From Gracilimonas mengyeensis (GTDB lineage Bacteria > Bacteroidota > Rhodothermia > Balneolales > Balneolaceae): a stretch of DNA of 57,365 nucleotides. The notes below the pieces were generated by a model. That model did not search any database. It saw only the letters and a program-made list of their open reading frames with translations, and was not told the DNA's origin. The translations under genes were made by a program, and so were the position numbers. Numbering within the stretch: position 1 is the first letter of the stretch; each line of letters begins with the position of its first letter. Of this stretch, positions 44,980 to 54,673 are shown piece by piece. The stretch is taken from NCBI RefSeq assembly GCF_900182705.1, contig NZ_FXTP01000022.1, positions 1-57,365 on the forward strand, read 5' to 3'.

Positions 44980-47900
44980 GCCTCTTCTTTGGTATTGCCT
45001 ATTGTTTTGCTCTTACGAGAGGAGGCCGACGGGAATATAAGTGTAAAGACAGCCCCTCTTTTATCATTATTACTGACGGTTAATTTTCCACCCATTTCTG
45101 TCATATAGTTCGCACTGCTGTGTAAGCCAAAACCATGTCCTTTTTTCTTGGTAGTAAATCCATGGGTGAAGATTTTTTTTAGATCTTCGTTCTTTATTCC
45201 TGGCCCGTTATCTGCAATTTCAATAAATATTTTGTCTGCTTTTTGATATAACCGAATACTGATTTTTTTCTGGGCAAAATTAGATTCGAGTAATGCATCT
45301 TTAGCATTTTTAAGCAGATTTACGATGACGTGAACTAATTTCGTTTTTTGAATTACCGCCCTTTCTACCGGTTCAATATTTTTTTCAATGTTGATGCCAT
45401 GGCGATCCATAGAAGTGGAGTAAATAGTCATAGCGTCATCAATTACCACGCTTAAATCAGCCAGTTCTTCGTTAGCCCCGGCTCTGGCGTAGGATTGTTG
45501 GGCCCCAATAATATCGTTTATCAAAATTACTTTCTTTTCAAGCCTTTTATTATGCTCTGTAAGTAGCTGATATTCTTCTTTTAAATTACTATCCAGCTTC
45601 AGATAGTACTCCATCAGCTTTTGCCCTTTAGGATTGTGCAGTAAAAACTCTTCCAGATTGTCACTGTGTTGCTCCAAAAGCGCGTTGGCCCGAAATAATT
45701 TCTTCAATTTTGAACTTCTCAACAGATCGGAGGTAAGAGTGGTGGAGGTGGTAACACTGTTTAGCACATTCCCGATGTTATGGAGCACTCCTGTGGCGAT
45801 ATCGGCCATGCCGGCTTTGTGGGCATTTAACACCAACTCCTCTTTCGTTTCTTGCAAGGCCTCCATGGCTTTCTTCAAATCCTTGTTACTTTCTTCCAAC
45901 TCAGATGTCCGTTTTGCTACTTGCTGCTCCAGCATTTTGTTGATTGAGGCCATCCGACGGGTACGATATCTTACGCCTCCAAAAATTAACCCAACCGATA
46001 GTATTCCCACTATACCGTAGAACCAGTACGTGCGCCAAAAAGGCGGCGTTATCACAAGCTGAACTTGTTTGATTTCTTCTCCCCAGATATTATCGCTATT
46101 GGCAGTTTTAACCATGAAGATATATTCACCGGGATCAAGGTTGGTATAAATAGCGGTGTTCTGATTGCCTACTTCGTTCCATTCCTGATCAAAACCTTCG
46201 AGCTTGTAGGCATACGTATACCCAAGATCCGGGTTAAAATTGAGTGCCGAATATTTAAAAGAAATAATGCTGGCCGAATGCGGCAATACAATTTCCTTAA
46301 CCTGATTAATATGCTTTTTTAAAGGAGAGTTGCCACCAATCTTGACAGATTTATTATTCAGCAGAAAATCAGTCAGAGCAATATTTGATACTTTACTGTT
46401 TTCACTAATACTGTCAGGATGAAAACTGTTAAAGCCATTGATTCCACCAAAATAAATGGTACCGTCTTCCATTTTGTAGGCCGCCCTTGGTTTAAATTCA
46501 CGGCTCTGCAATCCATCACTAACATTGTAATTTTTAAACGTACCGGTAACAGGGTTAAATCTTGACAGACCATTATTGGTACTTAACCAAAGATTACCAT
46601 TTTCATCTTCAATAATTGAATTGATGATATCATTTGGCAATCCGTCTGCGGTGGTGTAAGATTCGAAAAGGTCTTTTTCCGGATTGTATCTGTCCAGGCC
46701 TCCCCCCTTAGTACCTGCCCAAATTGTCCCATTGGAAGACTCATAAATATCCAGCACCACACTGCTGCTCATGGAGCCCTCTTGCATGTTGTATCTTTTA
46801 AGTAGTCCACTTTTGGGTTGAAAGTTTACTACGCCCCCTCCATAGGTGGTTACCCAGATGAAACCCTGCTGATCCTCAAAAATGTCTCGAATGTAATAAA
46901 GCGGAAAATAGAGGCTGTCTGACTGTGGATTCCAACTTTCAAAAACACCGCGATCTTCGTCTACCAACTTGCTGAGCCCGTTTCCATTTGTGCCTGCCCA
47001 GATATATCCATCACTGTCTTCCATCACAGCAAAAACTTGATTATGACTTAGACTCTGTGGGTCCTCAGGGTCGTGTAAATAGGTTTTAAAATCTGAGCTT
47101 TCCCTGTCGTACCGAACCAAACCACCGTTATAAGTTGCTATCCATATAATGCCCCGCCGATCTTCAATCATATCAAAAATAACATCACTTGAAAGACTGT
47201 TTGGATTACTTTCCTCCTTTCTGATATAGGAAAATTTCTCTGTCTTCGGCTTGAAGAGGTTAATCCCGCCTCCGTCCGTCCCTATCCATAATGACTCTCC
47301 ATCTGGTTTTAGAAAAGAAATGATGGAGTTTTCATTGAGGGTGCCTTTCGTACCGGGTCTGTTCTTATAGTGCTTAAATTTATTTTGTTTGCGGTTTAGA
47401 ATATTTAATCCGCCATCAAAAGTCCCGATCCATAAAATTTTATCCCTGCTTTCATATAGACTATATATGGAATTGCTATTGATTCCATTTAGCTTGGCTT
47501 CTGAGTACTTGTAGTGAAAAGGGCTTCGGCTACCGGGCGGAATGGCAAACAACCCGTCATTTTCCGTACCAATCCAGCAAACACCATCACTGTCTTCAAG
47601 AATGGTCATAATTGCAGCGGATTCCGGAATAATGGGTTCCAGGTCCGGCACTCGAAATTCTTCAACCTCACGATCAAAAACATATAAACCGCTTTCGGTA
47701 CCAATCCACAGATTATGCCGGGAGTCTTCGTACACTACATTAACATAGGTCCCGGATTGTCTGTGATTCTCCTCAGGCAGATAAAATCGGTCAAAGCTAA
47801 CCGAATCTTTGTGCATTCTATTTAACCCATCATTTGTACCTACCCAGATCTGGTTATTACTATCCTCAAAAATATCAGTGATATAATTTCCACTAAGACT

Positions 47901-48434
47901 GCTGCTGTCTCCGGGCTCTGAAAAATAGTTTAAAAAAGAATAGTCTTTGCGGTTCATCAGGTTAAGTCCCTTATAAGTACCCACCCAGATATTACCTTTA
48001 CTATCTTCCAGCATGTTATGCACGGTATTATCACTTAAACGACCAACATGCCGGTCTTCTGCCGCTGTAATGCGTCTAAAATGATCCTTGTCACGGTCAT
48101 ACAGGTTCAACCCACCCCAGTCTGTTCCAATCCAGAGATTGTTCTTGCTGTCTTCATATACAAACTCAATCTCATTGCTGCTCAACGTTTTGGGATCATC
48201 CTGATCGTGCTTGTAAACTACAATGTTCTTGTTTTGACCTTCATATTTATTTAGGCCTTCCAGCGTCCCAAACCACATGAACCCCTCGTGATCCTGGTAT
48301 ATCGTTTCAACAGTGCTTTGTGAGAGACCATCGTCGGGGGTCAAATACCTGAATTCCGGAAGCAACAGGTTTTGTGCATTGAGGGGCAACCCCAGCAAGG
48401 CAAACAAAATGATAAAATTGAACTTGGAGCCCAT
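44976..48434 (-). CDS. Propeller sensor histidine kinase, paralogue 3
   Basis: A 1,152-residue intact member of the same family: signal peptide (MGSKFNFIILFALLGLPLNA), 14 propeller repeats, Y_Y_Y (YAYKLEGFDQEWNEVG), transmembrane helix near 795-815 (FYGIVGILSVGLIFGGV), H-box VLHNIGNVLNSV (H885), N-box NLLKNAKDAL, G1 ADNGPG and FTTKKKGHGFGLH. The Cys-free propeller repeats differ in surface loops from paralogues 1 and 2, suggesting different ligands. Second gene of the operon, 15 bp after the hybrid kinase, with a 4-bp overlap into paralogue 2. It too lacks an output domain, so it must pass its signal to a separate receiver. Confidence 0.93.
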   Translation of the reverse strand: MGSKFNFIILFALLGLPLNAQNLLLPEFRYLTPDDGLSQSTVETIYQDHEGFMWFGTLEGLNKYEGQNKNIVVYKHDQDDPKTLSSNEIEFVYEDSKNNLWIGTDWGGLNLYDRDKDHFRRITAAEDRHVGRLSDNTVHNMLEDSKGNIWVGTYKGLNLMNRKDYSFLNYFSEPGDSSSLSGNYITDIFEDSNNQIWVGTNDGLNRMHKDSVSFDRFYLPEENHRQSGTYVNVVYEDSRHNLWIGTESGLYVFDREVEEFRVPDLEPIIPESAAIMTILEDSDGVCWIGTENDGLFAIPPGSRSPFHYKYSEAKLNGINSNSIYSLYESRDKILWIGTFDGGLNILNRKQNKFKHYKNRPGTKGTLNENSIISFLKPDGESLWIGTDGGGINLFKPKTEKFSYIRKEESNPNSLSSDVIFDMIEDRRGIIWIATYNGGLVRYDRESSDFKTYLHDPEDPQSLSHNQVFAVMEDSDGYIWAGTNGNGLSKLVDEDRGVFESWNPQSDSLYFPLYYIRDIFEDQQGFIWVTTYGGGVVNFQPKSGLLKRYNMQEGSMSSSVVLDIYESSNGTIWAGTKGGGLDRYNPEKDLFESYTTADGLPNDIINSIIEDENGNLWLSTNNGLSRFNPVTGTFKNYNVSDGLQSREFKPRAAYKMEDGTIYFGGINGFNSFHPDSISENSKVSNIALTDFLLNNKSVKIGGNSPLKKHINQVKEIVLPHSASIISFKYSALNFNPDLGYTYAYKLEGFDQEWNEVGNQNTAIYTNLDPGEYIFMVKTANSDNIWGEEIKQVQLVITPPFWRTYWFYGIVGILSVGLIFGGVRYRTRRMASINKMLEQQVAKRTSELEESNKDLKKAMEALQETKEELVLNAHKAGMADIATGVLHNIGNVLNSVTTSTTLTSDLLRSSKLKKLFRANALLEQHSDNLEEFLLHNPKGQKLMEYYLKLDSNLKEEYQLLTEHNKRLEKKVILINDIIGAQQSYARAGANEELADLSVVIDDAMTIYSTSMDRHGINIEKNIEPVERAVIQKTKLVHVIVNLLKNAKDALLESNFAQKKISIRLYQKADKIFIEIADNGPGIKNEDLKKIFTHGFTTKKKGHGFGLHSSANYMTEMGGKLTVSNNDKRGAVFTLIFPSASSRKSKTIGNTKEEA

Positions 48435-48449
48435 GGTTTCAGCATTGAA

Positions 48450-50234
48450 TTATGACTCTTCAGGAGAATTCTCCGTGGTCCACTTTCTTATTTTATCAAT
48501 CAAGTATTTTTTTGCGATAGGTTTTCCAAGAAAATCATCTACACCGGCATCAAAAATGCGCTTCTTATCTTTAGGCATTACGCTGGCCGAGATAGCAATT
48601 ATGGGAGTATAAGTGTCCCTTTCTTCTCCAAATTTCCGGATTAACTGTGTTGCTTCAACTCCGTCTATACCAGGCATATATACGTCCATGATGACGATAT
48701 CGAAATGCTCTTTCTTATATTTTTCAACCGCTTCTTTACCGTTTTTAGCAAGGGTGATATGCACACCATCTTCCGCAAGCATTCGCTGCGCAAGCAATTG
48801 ATTAGACTGGTTATCTTCTGCCAATAAAATATGGAGCTCACTGTCACCGTCAGTCATCTGGCCTTCCAGTATTTCATCTCCTAAATCGTCCCTGTCCTCA
48901 GGTTTTTCCTGCATTCTCACTTTAGACAGCTGCACTTCAAACCAAAATTCAGATCCCTCTCCTTCATTACTTTCTACGCCTACTTTTCCTTTCATTAATT
49001 CTGAAAGCTGCTTACAAATGGACAAGCCCAAACCGGTTCCACCATACTTCCGGGTAGTTGAGGCGTCTGCTTGTGAGAAGGGATCAAATATCTGTTGTCT
49101 TTTCTTTTCCGGGATACCAATACCAGTATCTTTAACCGCAAAACGGAAGTTTATTGCTTCTTCATCCTCTGAGAGAATCTCAGCTTTAAGCTCAATTTCA
49201 CCCTCTTCAGTAAATTTAACGGCATTGTTGCCAAAATTGAGCAGAATCTGGCGAATGCGCATTGGATCCCCGAGCACTTCTTCCGGTATCCCCGGATCTA
49301 TACTGGATTTAACCGCTACCCTCTCTTTATGCTCTGCAGAAAAAGCGATTAACTTGCGCAATTCCTCAATACTTTCTTTCAGGTCAAACGGAATTTCCTC
49401 TACTTCCATCTTGCCTGCTTCTACTTTCGCCAGGTCTAAAATATCGTTGATGATATTCATCAGGGCTTCCGCGCTGTATTTTACCAGTTCGGCATATTCT
49501 TTTTGTTCTTCATCCAGCGGGGTTTCCATCAGTAAATCATTCATCCCAATGATGCCATTCATCGGGGTACGTATTTCATGACTGACGTTGGCTAAAAATT
49601 CACTTTTCGCTTCTGAAGCCTGCTCCGCTTTTTCCTTCATGATGCGATATTCAGATACCATCCGAGTAAGTTCACTGGTACGTTCCTTAACCTGCTCTTC
49701 AAGCTTCTCAGTGTATTGTAACGTTTCCTGCCGGAGCTGCCATTTACGGGTAAGGGTCAATGCCGTTTGTTTTAAAGCAGTAGCATCAAAAGGCTTTTTC
49801 ATGAACAGCAATTTGTCCGAAGTTCCCAACTCGGATAAAATCTGCTCCCAGGAATAGTCAGAATAGGCCGTACAAATAACTATTTCAGTATTATCATGTT
49901 TTTCCCATATTTTTTTGATGGTCTGTATGCCATCCATCCCCGGCGGCATGCGCACATCCATAAAAATCAGTGAAAAGGGATTGCCACTGTTAGCGGCATC
50001 ATCCGCCATTTTAATAGCTTCTTCCCCCTGATAGGCGTGATTGATGTCATAGTGTATCTGAGATACTTCCAGTGTATTATCACTGGTATCAGTAGAGTCT
50101 GAAAATAATTCTTCTTCCATTGCACGAAGCTCATCATCATCTTTTGATGAAATACCCGCTAAAATAGACTGTATGTCTTTATGAATAGATGCGTTATCAT
50201 CTACAATAAGAATGTGTCGCTTTTCCTCTTCCAT
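48450..50234 (-). CDS. Hybrid histidine kinase: receiver - HisKA - HATPase - receiver
   Basis: A 594-residue soluble signalling hub. The N-terminal receiver has phosphoacceptor D93 ([14 protein letters not shown]), with an acidic insert of about 30 residues at 30-60. A coiled coil (160-210) leads to a canonical HisKA with H219 ([15 protein letters not shown]), an ATPase with [18 protein letters not shown] and [11 protein letters not shown], and a C-terminal receiver with D517 ([15 protein letters not shown]). No membrane segment, input domain or DNA-binding domain. It heads the operon, following a GGAG ribosome-binding site, and offers two receivers that the three receiverless propeller kinases lack. 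That they phosphorylate it is my inference. Confidence 0.94.
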   Translation of the reverse strand: MEEEKRHILIVDDNASIHKDIQSILAGISSKDDDELRAMEEELFSDSTDTSDNTLEVSQIHYDINHAYQGEEAIKMADDAANSGNPFSLIFMDVRMPPGMDGIQTIKKIWEKHDNTEIVICTAYSDYSWEQILSELGTSDKLLFMKKPFDATALKQTALTLTRKWQLRQETLQYTEKLEEQVKERTSELTRMVSEYRIMKEKAEQASEAKSEFLANVSHEIRTPMNGIIGMNDLLMETPLDEEQKEYAELVKYSAEALMNIINDILDLAKVEAGKMEVEEIPFDLKESIEELRKLIAFSAEHKERVAVKSSIDPGIPEEVLGDPMRIRQILLNFGNNAVKFTEEGEIELKAEILSEDEEAINFRFAVKDTGIGIPEKKRQQIFDPFSQADASTTRKYGGTGLGLSICKQLSELMKGKVGVESNEGEGSEFWFEVQLSKVRMQEKPEDRDDLGDEILEGQMTDGDSELHILLAEDNQSNQLLAQRMLAEDGVHITLAKNGKEAVEKYKKEHFDIVIMDVYMPGIDGVEATQLIRKFGEERDTYTPIIAISASVMPKDKKRIFDAGVDDFLGKPIAKKYLIDKIRKWTTENSPEES

Positions 50235-50647
50235 AGAACTCCGTTATCCTAACAAAATCTTGTCTGTTTACCCAAATACCAACTGCCCACCTTGGATATT
50301 AATTTCTTCTCCGATTGAAGGTAGAAAAAAAAATTTTATAATTAAAAAAACTTAATATTTCTTTTTTGTTATCGGCAATCATCCAGAAAAATTAAATGAT
50401 AGGTCCCGAATTTTACGCCATAAAAACCCTAACGGCGCAGTATATGATTGGCCTACAATATGATTAGTAGAAAAGTAAACCGATTGAGTACCTTTTACTG
50501 TGTTTTATACACAGAATTTGTTAGTTGTATTCCGAATTATTGTTGTGCTGTTTTTTTTAATTTTTTCTATTGATTAGCCCATTTCAAGCAGATGTACCAA
50601 ACCTGCCTGTGCTGCCCTTATAACTAAATGGCTAAGTGTGTTTATTC
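50235..50647. other. AT-rich gap upstream of the kinase operon
   Basis: This 413-bp stretch must hold the promoter of the four-gene operon and the 3' end of glgC. The only clear structure is a small hairpin CTGTGT-TTTAT-ACACAG at 50499-50515. I see no gene, no convincing -35/-10 pair and no repeat-family copy. Confidence 0.5.
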
Positions 50648-51922
50648 TTATAAAATAGTACCGTCAGGGATTACCGTACCTTTTTTGACGATAATAATAC
50701 CGTCGCGTACGTAATGGTATTTAAAATCTCCGTCTTCCAGGTGTTTGCCTCCTACAATCCGTACGTCGTTACCAATGCATACATTACGGTCGATGATACA
50801 GTTGCTTATATAACAACGATGTCCAATACCCATGGCCGGGTTTTCTGGTTTAGCTTTCTCAATATCAGCCCGGTCCTGGAAAATATCATTCCCCATGATG
50901 ATTGAGTTTTCGATGGTGCTTCCTTTACCAATGCGTGAACGTATACCCACTACCGAACGCTCAATCCTGCTGGCCTCAATAATACATCCCTCTGCAATAA
51001 GAGCATGCTCCATCGTGGTTCCCGTCATTTTTGAGGGAGGAAGCAGGCGAGCGCGAGTGTATATAAAATTTTCGTTGTCATAAAGATTGAAATCCGGAAT
51101 CGTATCTGCCAAAGCCAGATTGGCTTGAAAGAAAGACTCAATCGTTCCGATATCCGTCCAGTAATCTCCAAATTCATAACTACAAACACGCTGTCCGCCT
51201 TCTACACATTTTGGAATGAGCTCTTTTCCAAAGTCAGTAGCATCGGGATTATCGGCAAAAAGTTTTTTCAGCACTTCGCGGTTAAAAATGTAAATCCCCA
51301 TTGAGGCAAGATAGTCTTTACCTTGTTCTTTATAGGGCTCGGGAACTTCAGATTTCCACTTTTCCAATTCATCCAGAGAGGGTTTCTCTACAAAGTTTTC
51401 TATATAACCGTCACTATTGGTTTTCATGATGCCAAAGCCGGTAGCATCCTGGGCATTTACCGGGATAGTTGCCACTGTCAGGTCCGCATCGTTTTCCTTA
51501 TGACGCTCCAGCATTTTCCGGTAATCCATCTGGTAAAGCTGATCGCCCGACAAGATGAGCACATGATCGTGTTCATGATTCTCCATATGGTGCAGCGATT
51601 GCCGTACCGCATCGGCCGTACCCTGAAACCAACCCGTATTATTTGGGGTCTGCTCAGCTGCCAAAATATCCACGAAACCGCTGCTGAATACATCAAAATT
51701 ATAGGTGTTTTTTATATGCCGGTTCAGTGAGGCTGAATTAAACTGGGTTAGCACATAAATACGGCGGATATTGGAATTCAAGCAGTTAGATATGGGAATG
51801 TCTACAAGGCGATATTTACCCCCTACCGGAACTGCTGGCTTTGAACGGTGATCGGTTAATGGATAAAGACGTGTACCGCGTCCTCCCCCAAGAATTACTG
51901 CAATTACGGATGAACTTTTCAT
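50648..51922 (-). CDS. glgC: Glucose-1-phosphate adenylyltransferase
   Basis: A 424-residue nucleotidyltransferase that makes ADP-glucose from glucose-1-phosphate and ATP, the committed step of bacterial glycogen synthesis. GGGRGTRLYPLTDHRSKPAVPVG is the glycine-rich substrate loop, FGIMKTN and FVEKP line the sugar site, ILSGDQLYQMDY carries the metal-binding Asp, and a left-handed beta-helix (residues about 290-424, ending VKKGTVIPDGTIL) carries allosteric contacts. Downstream of glgA on the same strand (140 bp), hence probably co-transcribed. Confidence 0.96.
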   Translation of the reverse strand: MKSSSVIAVILGGGRGTRLYPLTDHRSKPAVPVGGKYRLVDIPISNCLNSNIRRIYVLTQFNSASLNRHIKNTYNFDVFSSGFVDILAAEQTPNNTGWFQGTADAVRQSLHHMENHEHDHVLILSGDQLYQMDYRKMLERHKENDADLTVATIPVNAQDATGFGIMKTNSDGYIENFVEKPSLDELEKWKSEVPEPYKEQGKDYLASMGIYIFNREVLKKLFADNPDATDFGKELIPKCVEGGQRVCSYEFGDYWTDIGTIESFFQANLALADTIPDFNLYDNENFIYTRARLLPPSKMTGTTMEHALIAEGCIIEASRIERSVVGIRSRIGKGSTIENSIIMGNDIFQDRADIEKAKPENPAMGIGHRCYISNCIIDRNVCIGNDVRIVGGKHLEDGDFKYHYVRDGIIIVKKGTVIPDGTIL

Positions 51923-52062
51923 ATTGAATGTATTTTATATTTCCCTTTAATAAGTCTCTTTATAGCTATACACTATATTTAATAGAATAAACAGCTATGT
52001 ATATTGTGTGAAATTGTATTGATTTAAGAAGGTTTAACACTCCGGTTTGGCTGGAGTTAAAC

Positions 52063-53505
52063 TCAGGCTGTACTTCTTAGTCCGTTGTACATTTTCAGAT
52101 ATTCCCTGGCAGAACTCTTCCATGAGAAATCAAGCTTCATAATTCGTTTTAGTACTTCCGAGTACCGGGCTTCGTCTTTATACAACTCCACAGCCCTGCT
52201 TAAGGCCTCTGATGCCGCATCAAGATTAAAATCGCTGAAAGTAACTCCATATCCTTCATCTTCAGAAATATCCCTTACGGTATCTTTCAACCCTCCAACA
52301 GCTCGTACGATAGGAACCGTTCCATAACGCATAGCAAACATTTGATTTAACCCGCATGGTTCTACGCGTGAAGGCATTAAAATAAAATCTGATCCGGCGT
52401 AAATTTGATGGGCCAGTTTCTCGTTGTATTCCAGCGTGGCATCAAAAAATCCTACATGATCATCTTGCATGCTAGCAAATACCTGGTGCAACTGAGGATC
52501 GCCCGTGCCCAATAATACAAAATTAACTTCCTTGTCGGAATACATCACCCGCTTAAAAAGGTCCGGGAGTAAATCGGCGCCTTTTTCCCGTACCAATCTT
52601 CCGATAAAAGAAATAGTTGGCCGGTCAGGGTTTAATCCAAATTCTTTACATAAATGGGCTTTATTCTCCAGCTTACCTTTCTTTCGATTCCGGAAGCTGA
52701 AATTATATTCAATCAGCTCATCTGTGGCAGGGTCCCAGACTTCCGTGTCAATGCCGTTTACAATACCGGTGGATTTATCTTTCTCGTGATCAAATAACAT
52801 CTCTAAGCCGCTGCTGTTATGAGCAAGCTCATCCATATAAGTATTAGACACCGTGGTAATCTTCCAGGCGTTTTTAAGCCCTGCCGCCAGGGAATTTAAT
52901 CTTCCGTTCCAGTCTAACAAGCCGATATTATCTAAATTGAAAGCCGGCAATAACTTAAATTTATCAATGTCATGCTCCCCATGGTATTCGGCATTATGAA
53001 CCGTGATGACAGAGGGCGTATCCGCCATATCCCGATAACGATTGCAATGGGCCATCATAAACGGTACCAGTGCGGTGTGATGATCATGGCAATGCACGAT
53101 ATCCGGCCTAATATTCTCGGCCTTCATCCACTCCATTGCAGCCGTCTGAAAACTTACAAAGCGTTCCAATTCATCCCAATACCCGTGGCCTGACCAGGGA
53201 TCAATATAGATGCCGGGACGATCAAAACGCCCGGGGATATCAATCACATAAAATGGAAATCCCAGTTTGTCATCTTTCATGCGCTGCACGGAAAAATGAA
53301 CCGGTTCGGCGGCCATAGAAAAAGCGCCCTCAAAAACCTTTTCAAATTCCTGTTTTCCCATCCAGTGATTGTCGTATTTAGGAATCACTACTTCACACTC
53401 TTCCCCCAACTGATTCAGATATTTGGGAAGTGAGCCAACTACATCTGCCAGCCCGCCTGCTTTGGCGGCCGGATAACATTCCGCGCTCAGATGAATAATG
53501 TGCAT
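52063..53505 (-). CDS. glgA: Glycogen synthase (ADP-glucose)
   Basis: A 480-residue GT5 glycosyltransferase that elongates alpha-1,4-glucan from ADP-glucose. AECYPAAKAGGLADVVGSLPKYL contains the KxGG ADP-glucose loop (K15), and the C-terminal half has SFIGRLVREKGADLLPD and the ExxGLxxxE-type motif SRVEPCGLNQMFAMRYGT. Length is standard. It precedes glgC on the minus strand. The stop codon overlaps a stem-loop (GTTTAAC-TCC / GGA-GTGTTAAAC, about 52032-52062) in the intercistronic space, which could stabilise or partially terminate the transcript. Confidence 0.96.
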   Translation of the reverse strand: MHIIHLSAECYPAAKAGGLADVVGSLPKYLNQLGEECEVVIPKYDNHWMGKQEFEKVFEGAFSMAAEPVHFSVQRMKDDKLGFPFYVIDIPGRFDRPGIYIDPWSGHGYWDELERFVSFQTAAMEWMKAENIRPDIVHCHDHHTALVPFMMAHCNRYRDMADTPSVITVHNAEYHGEHDIDKFKLLPAFNLDNIGLLDWNGRLNSLAAGLKNAWKITTVSNTYMDELAHNSSGLEMLFDHEKDKSTGIVNGIDTEVWDPATDELIEYNFSFRNRKKGKLENKAHLCKEFGLNPDRPTISFIGRLVREKGADLLPDLFKRVMYSDKEVNFVLLGTGDPQLHQVFASMQDDHVGFFDATLEYNEKLAHQIYAGSDFILMPSRVEPCGLNQMFAMRYGTVPIVRAVGGLKDTVRDISEDEGYGVTFSDFNLDAASEALSRAVELYKDEARYSEVLKRIMKLDFSWKSSAREYLKMYNGLRSTA

Positions 53506-53603
53506 AATGTTTTTGTAACCTTAAGTGTCCTTATTCGTTATCAATAAATATTAATGTGAGAAATAAGAAATCTTTAGGCATCTTCCAAAAGAAAAGTGGG
53601 GGA

Positions 53604-53739
53604 TTTGGTGATATAGTGATATAGTGATTTTGTGTAAATTAAAAGGTTACTGTATCATTTCAATGGACACAACTTATCCTTAGAGATAACGTCCCCATCG
53701 CCTCCTTCACTATATCACCAAATCACCATATCACTCAAA
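53604..53739. repeat. Inverted pair of GTGATATAG-type repeats
   Basis: A plus-strand unit at 53604-53634 and a minus-strand unit at 53707-53739 can pair around a 73-bp loop. The second matches the copy at 32579 nearly perfectly on the opposite strand. They sit just upstream of the ABC transporter start codon. No gene in 53506-53750. Confidence 0.65.
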
Positions 53740-53750
53740 TCAAAAAAACT

Positions 53751-54671
53751 ATGGCAGTAATTGATGTTAAGAACGTGATTAAGGCCTTTGGAAAAACCAA
53801 GGCGGTTAATGACGTTAGCTTCGAGGTACATAAAGGCCGGATTTTTGGATTGCTTGGTCCCAATGGGGCTGGCAAAACTACCACCATCCGTATGATTAAT
53901 CACATCCTGAATCCAGACTCCGGTGAAATCACCATAAACGGACAACAAGCCAGCCCGGAAACCCAGCGGATGATTGGCTACATGCCGGAAGAGCGCGGCC
54001 TGTATAAGAAGATGAAGGTGATGGACCAGCTGCTCTATCTCACCCAACTCAAAGGAATGAGCGCCTCCGAGGCAAAAAAGGCCATCAACTACTGGCTGGA
54101 CCGCTTTGACGCCTCCGACTGGAAGAAGAAGGAAGTGAGTGAGCTCTCCAAAGGAATGTCGCAGAAAATTCAATTCATTGCCACTATTGCGCACGATCCG
54201 GACATTTATATTTTTGACGAACCTTTCAGTGGTCTGGATCCCATCAACAGCGAAACCCTGAAAGAAATTATTATTGAGCTGCGGGAAAATGGTAAAACTA
54301 TTCTATTCTCCACCCACCGTATGGAACAAGTGGAACAGATGTGTGATGACATTTGCCTGTTTAACCAAGGGGAAGCCGTACTGACCGGCAAATTGCGCGA
54401 AATCAAAGCCTCCTTTGGCAAAAACACCATCAACCTGGAATTTGAAGGTGACGGAGCCTTTCTGGATCAGCTGGAAGATGTGCGCATCAACAATCGCTCT
54501 ACCAATTTTGCAGAAATTCGGGTACTGAACGGACAGAATATGCAGGACATCCTAAAGCTGGCCATGGAACATGCGGAGATTCACAAGTTCGAACGCATTC
54601 AACCCACCCTCAACGAAATTTTCATCTCAACCGTAGGCGAAGACAACCTCAAAAAAGCGGAGATCCAATAA
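53751..54671 (+). CDS. ABC transporter ATP-binding protein (NatA-like exporter)
   Basis: A 306-residue ATPase. Walker A is GPNGAGKTTT (residues 37-46), the signature is ELSKGMSQKIQF, Walker B with catalytic Glu is IYIFDEPFSGLDP, and the H-loop is FSTHRMEQVEQM. A C-terminal DUF4162-like regulatory domain (INLEFEGDGAFLDQ, ERIQPTLNEIFI) matches Na+/drug exporters of the NatA/CcmA type. It pairs with the permease beginning 2 bp after its stop. The substrate is unknown. It lacks a peptidase C39 domain, so it is not by itself a double-glycine-peptide exporter. Confidence 0.93.
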   Translation: MAVIDVKNVIKAFGKTKAVNDVSFEVHKGRIFGLLGPNGAGKTTTIRMINHILNPDSGEITINGQQASPETQRMIGYMPEERGLYKKMKVMDQLLYLTQLKGMSASEAKKAINYWLDRFDASDWKKKEVSELSKGMSQKIQFIATIAHDPDIYIFDEPFSGLDPINSETLKEIIIELRENGKTILFSTHRMEQVEQMCDDICLFNQGEAVLTGKLREIKASFGKNTINLEFEGDGAFLDQLEDVRINNRSTNFAEIRVLNGQNMQDILKLAMEHAEIHKFERIQPTLNEIFISTVGEDNLKKAEIQ

Positions 54672-54673
54672 TC

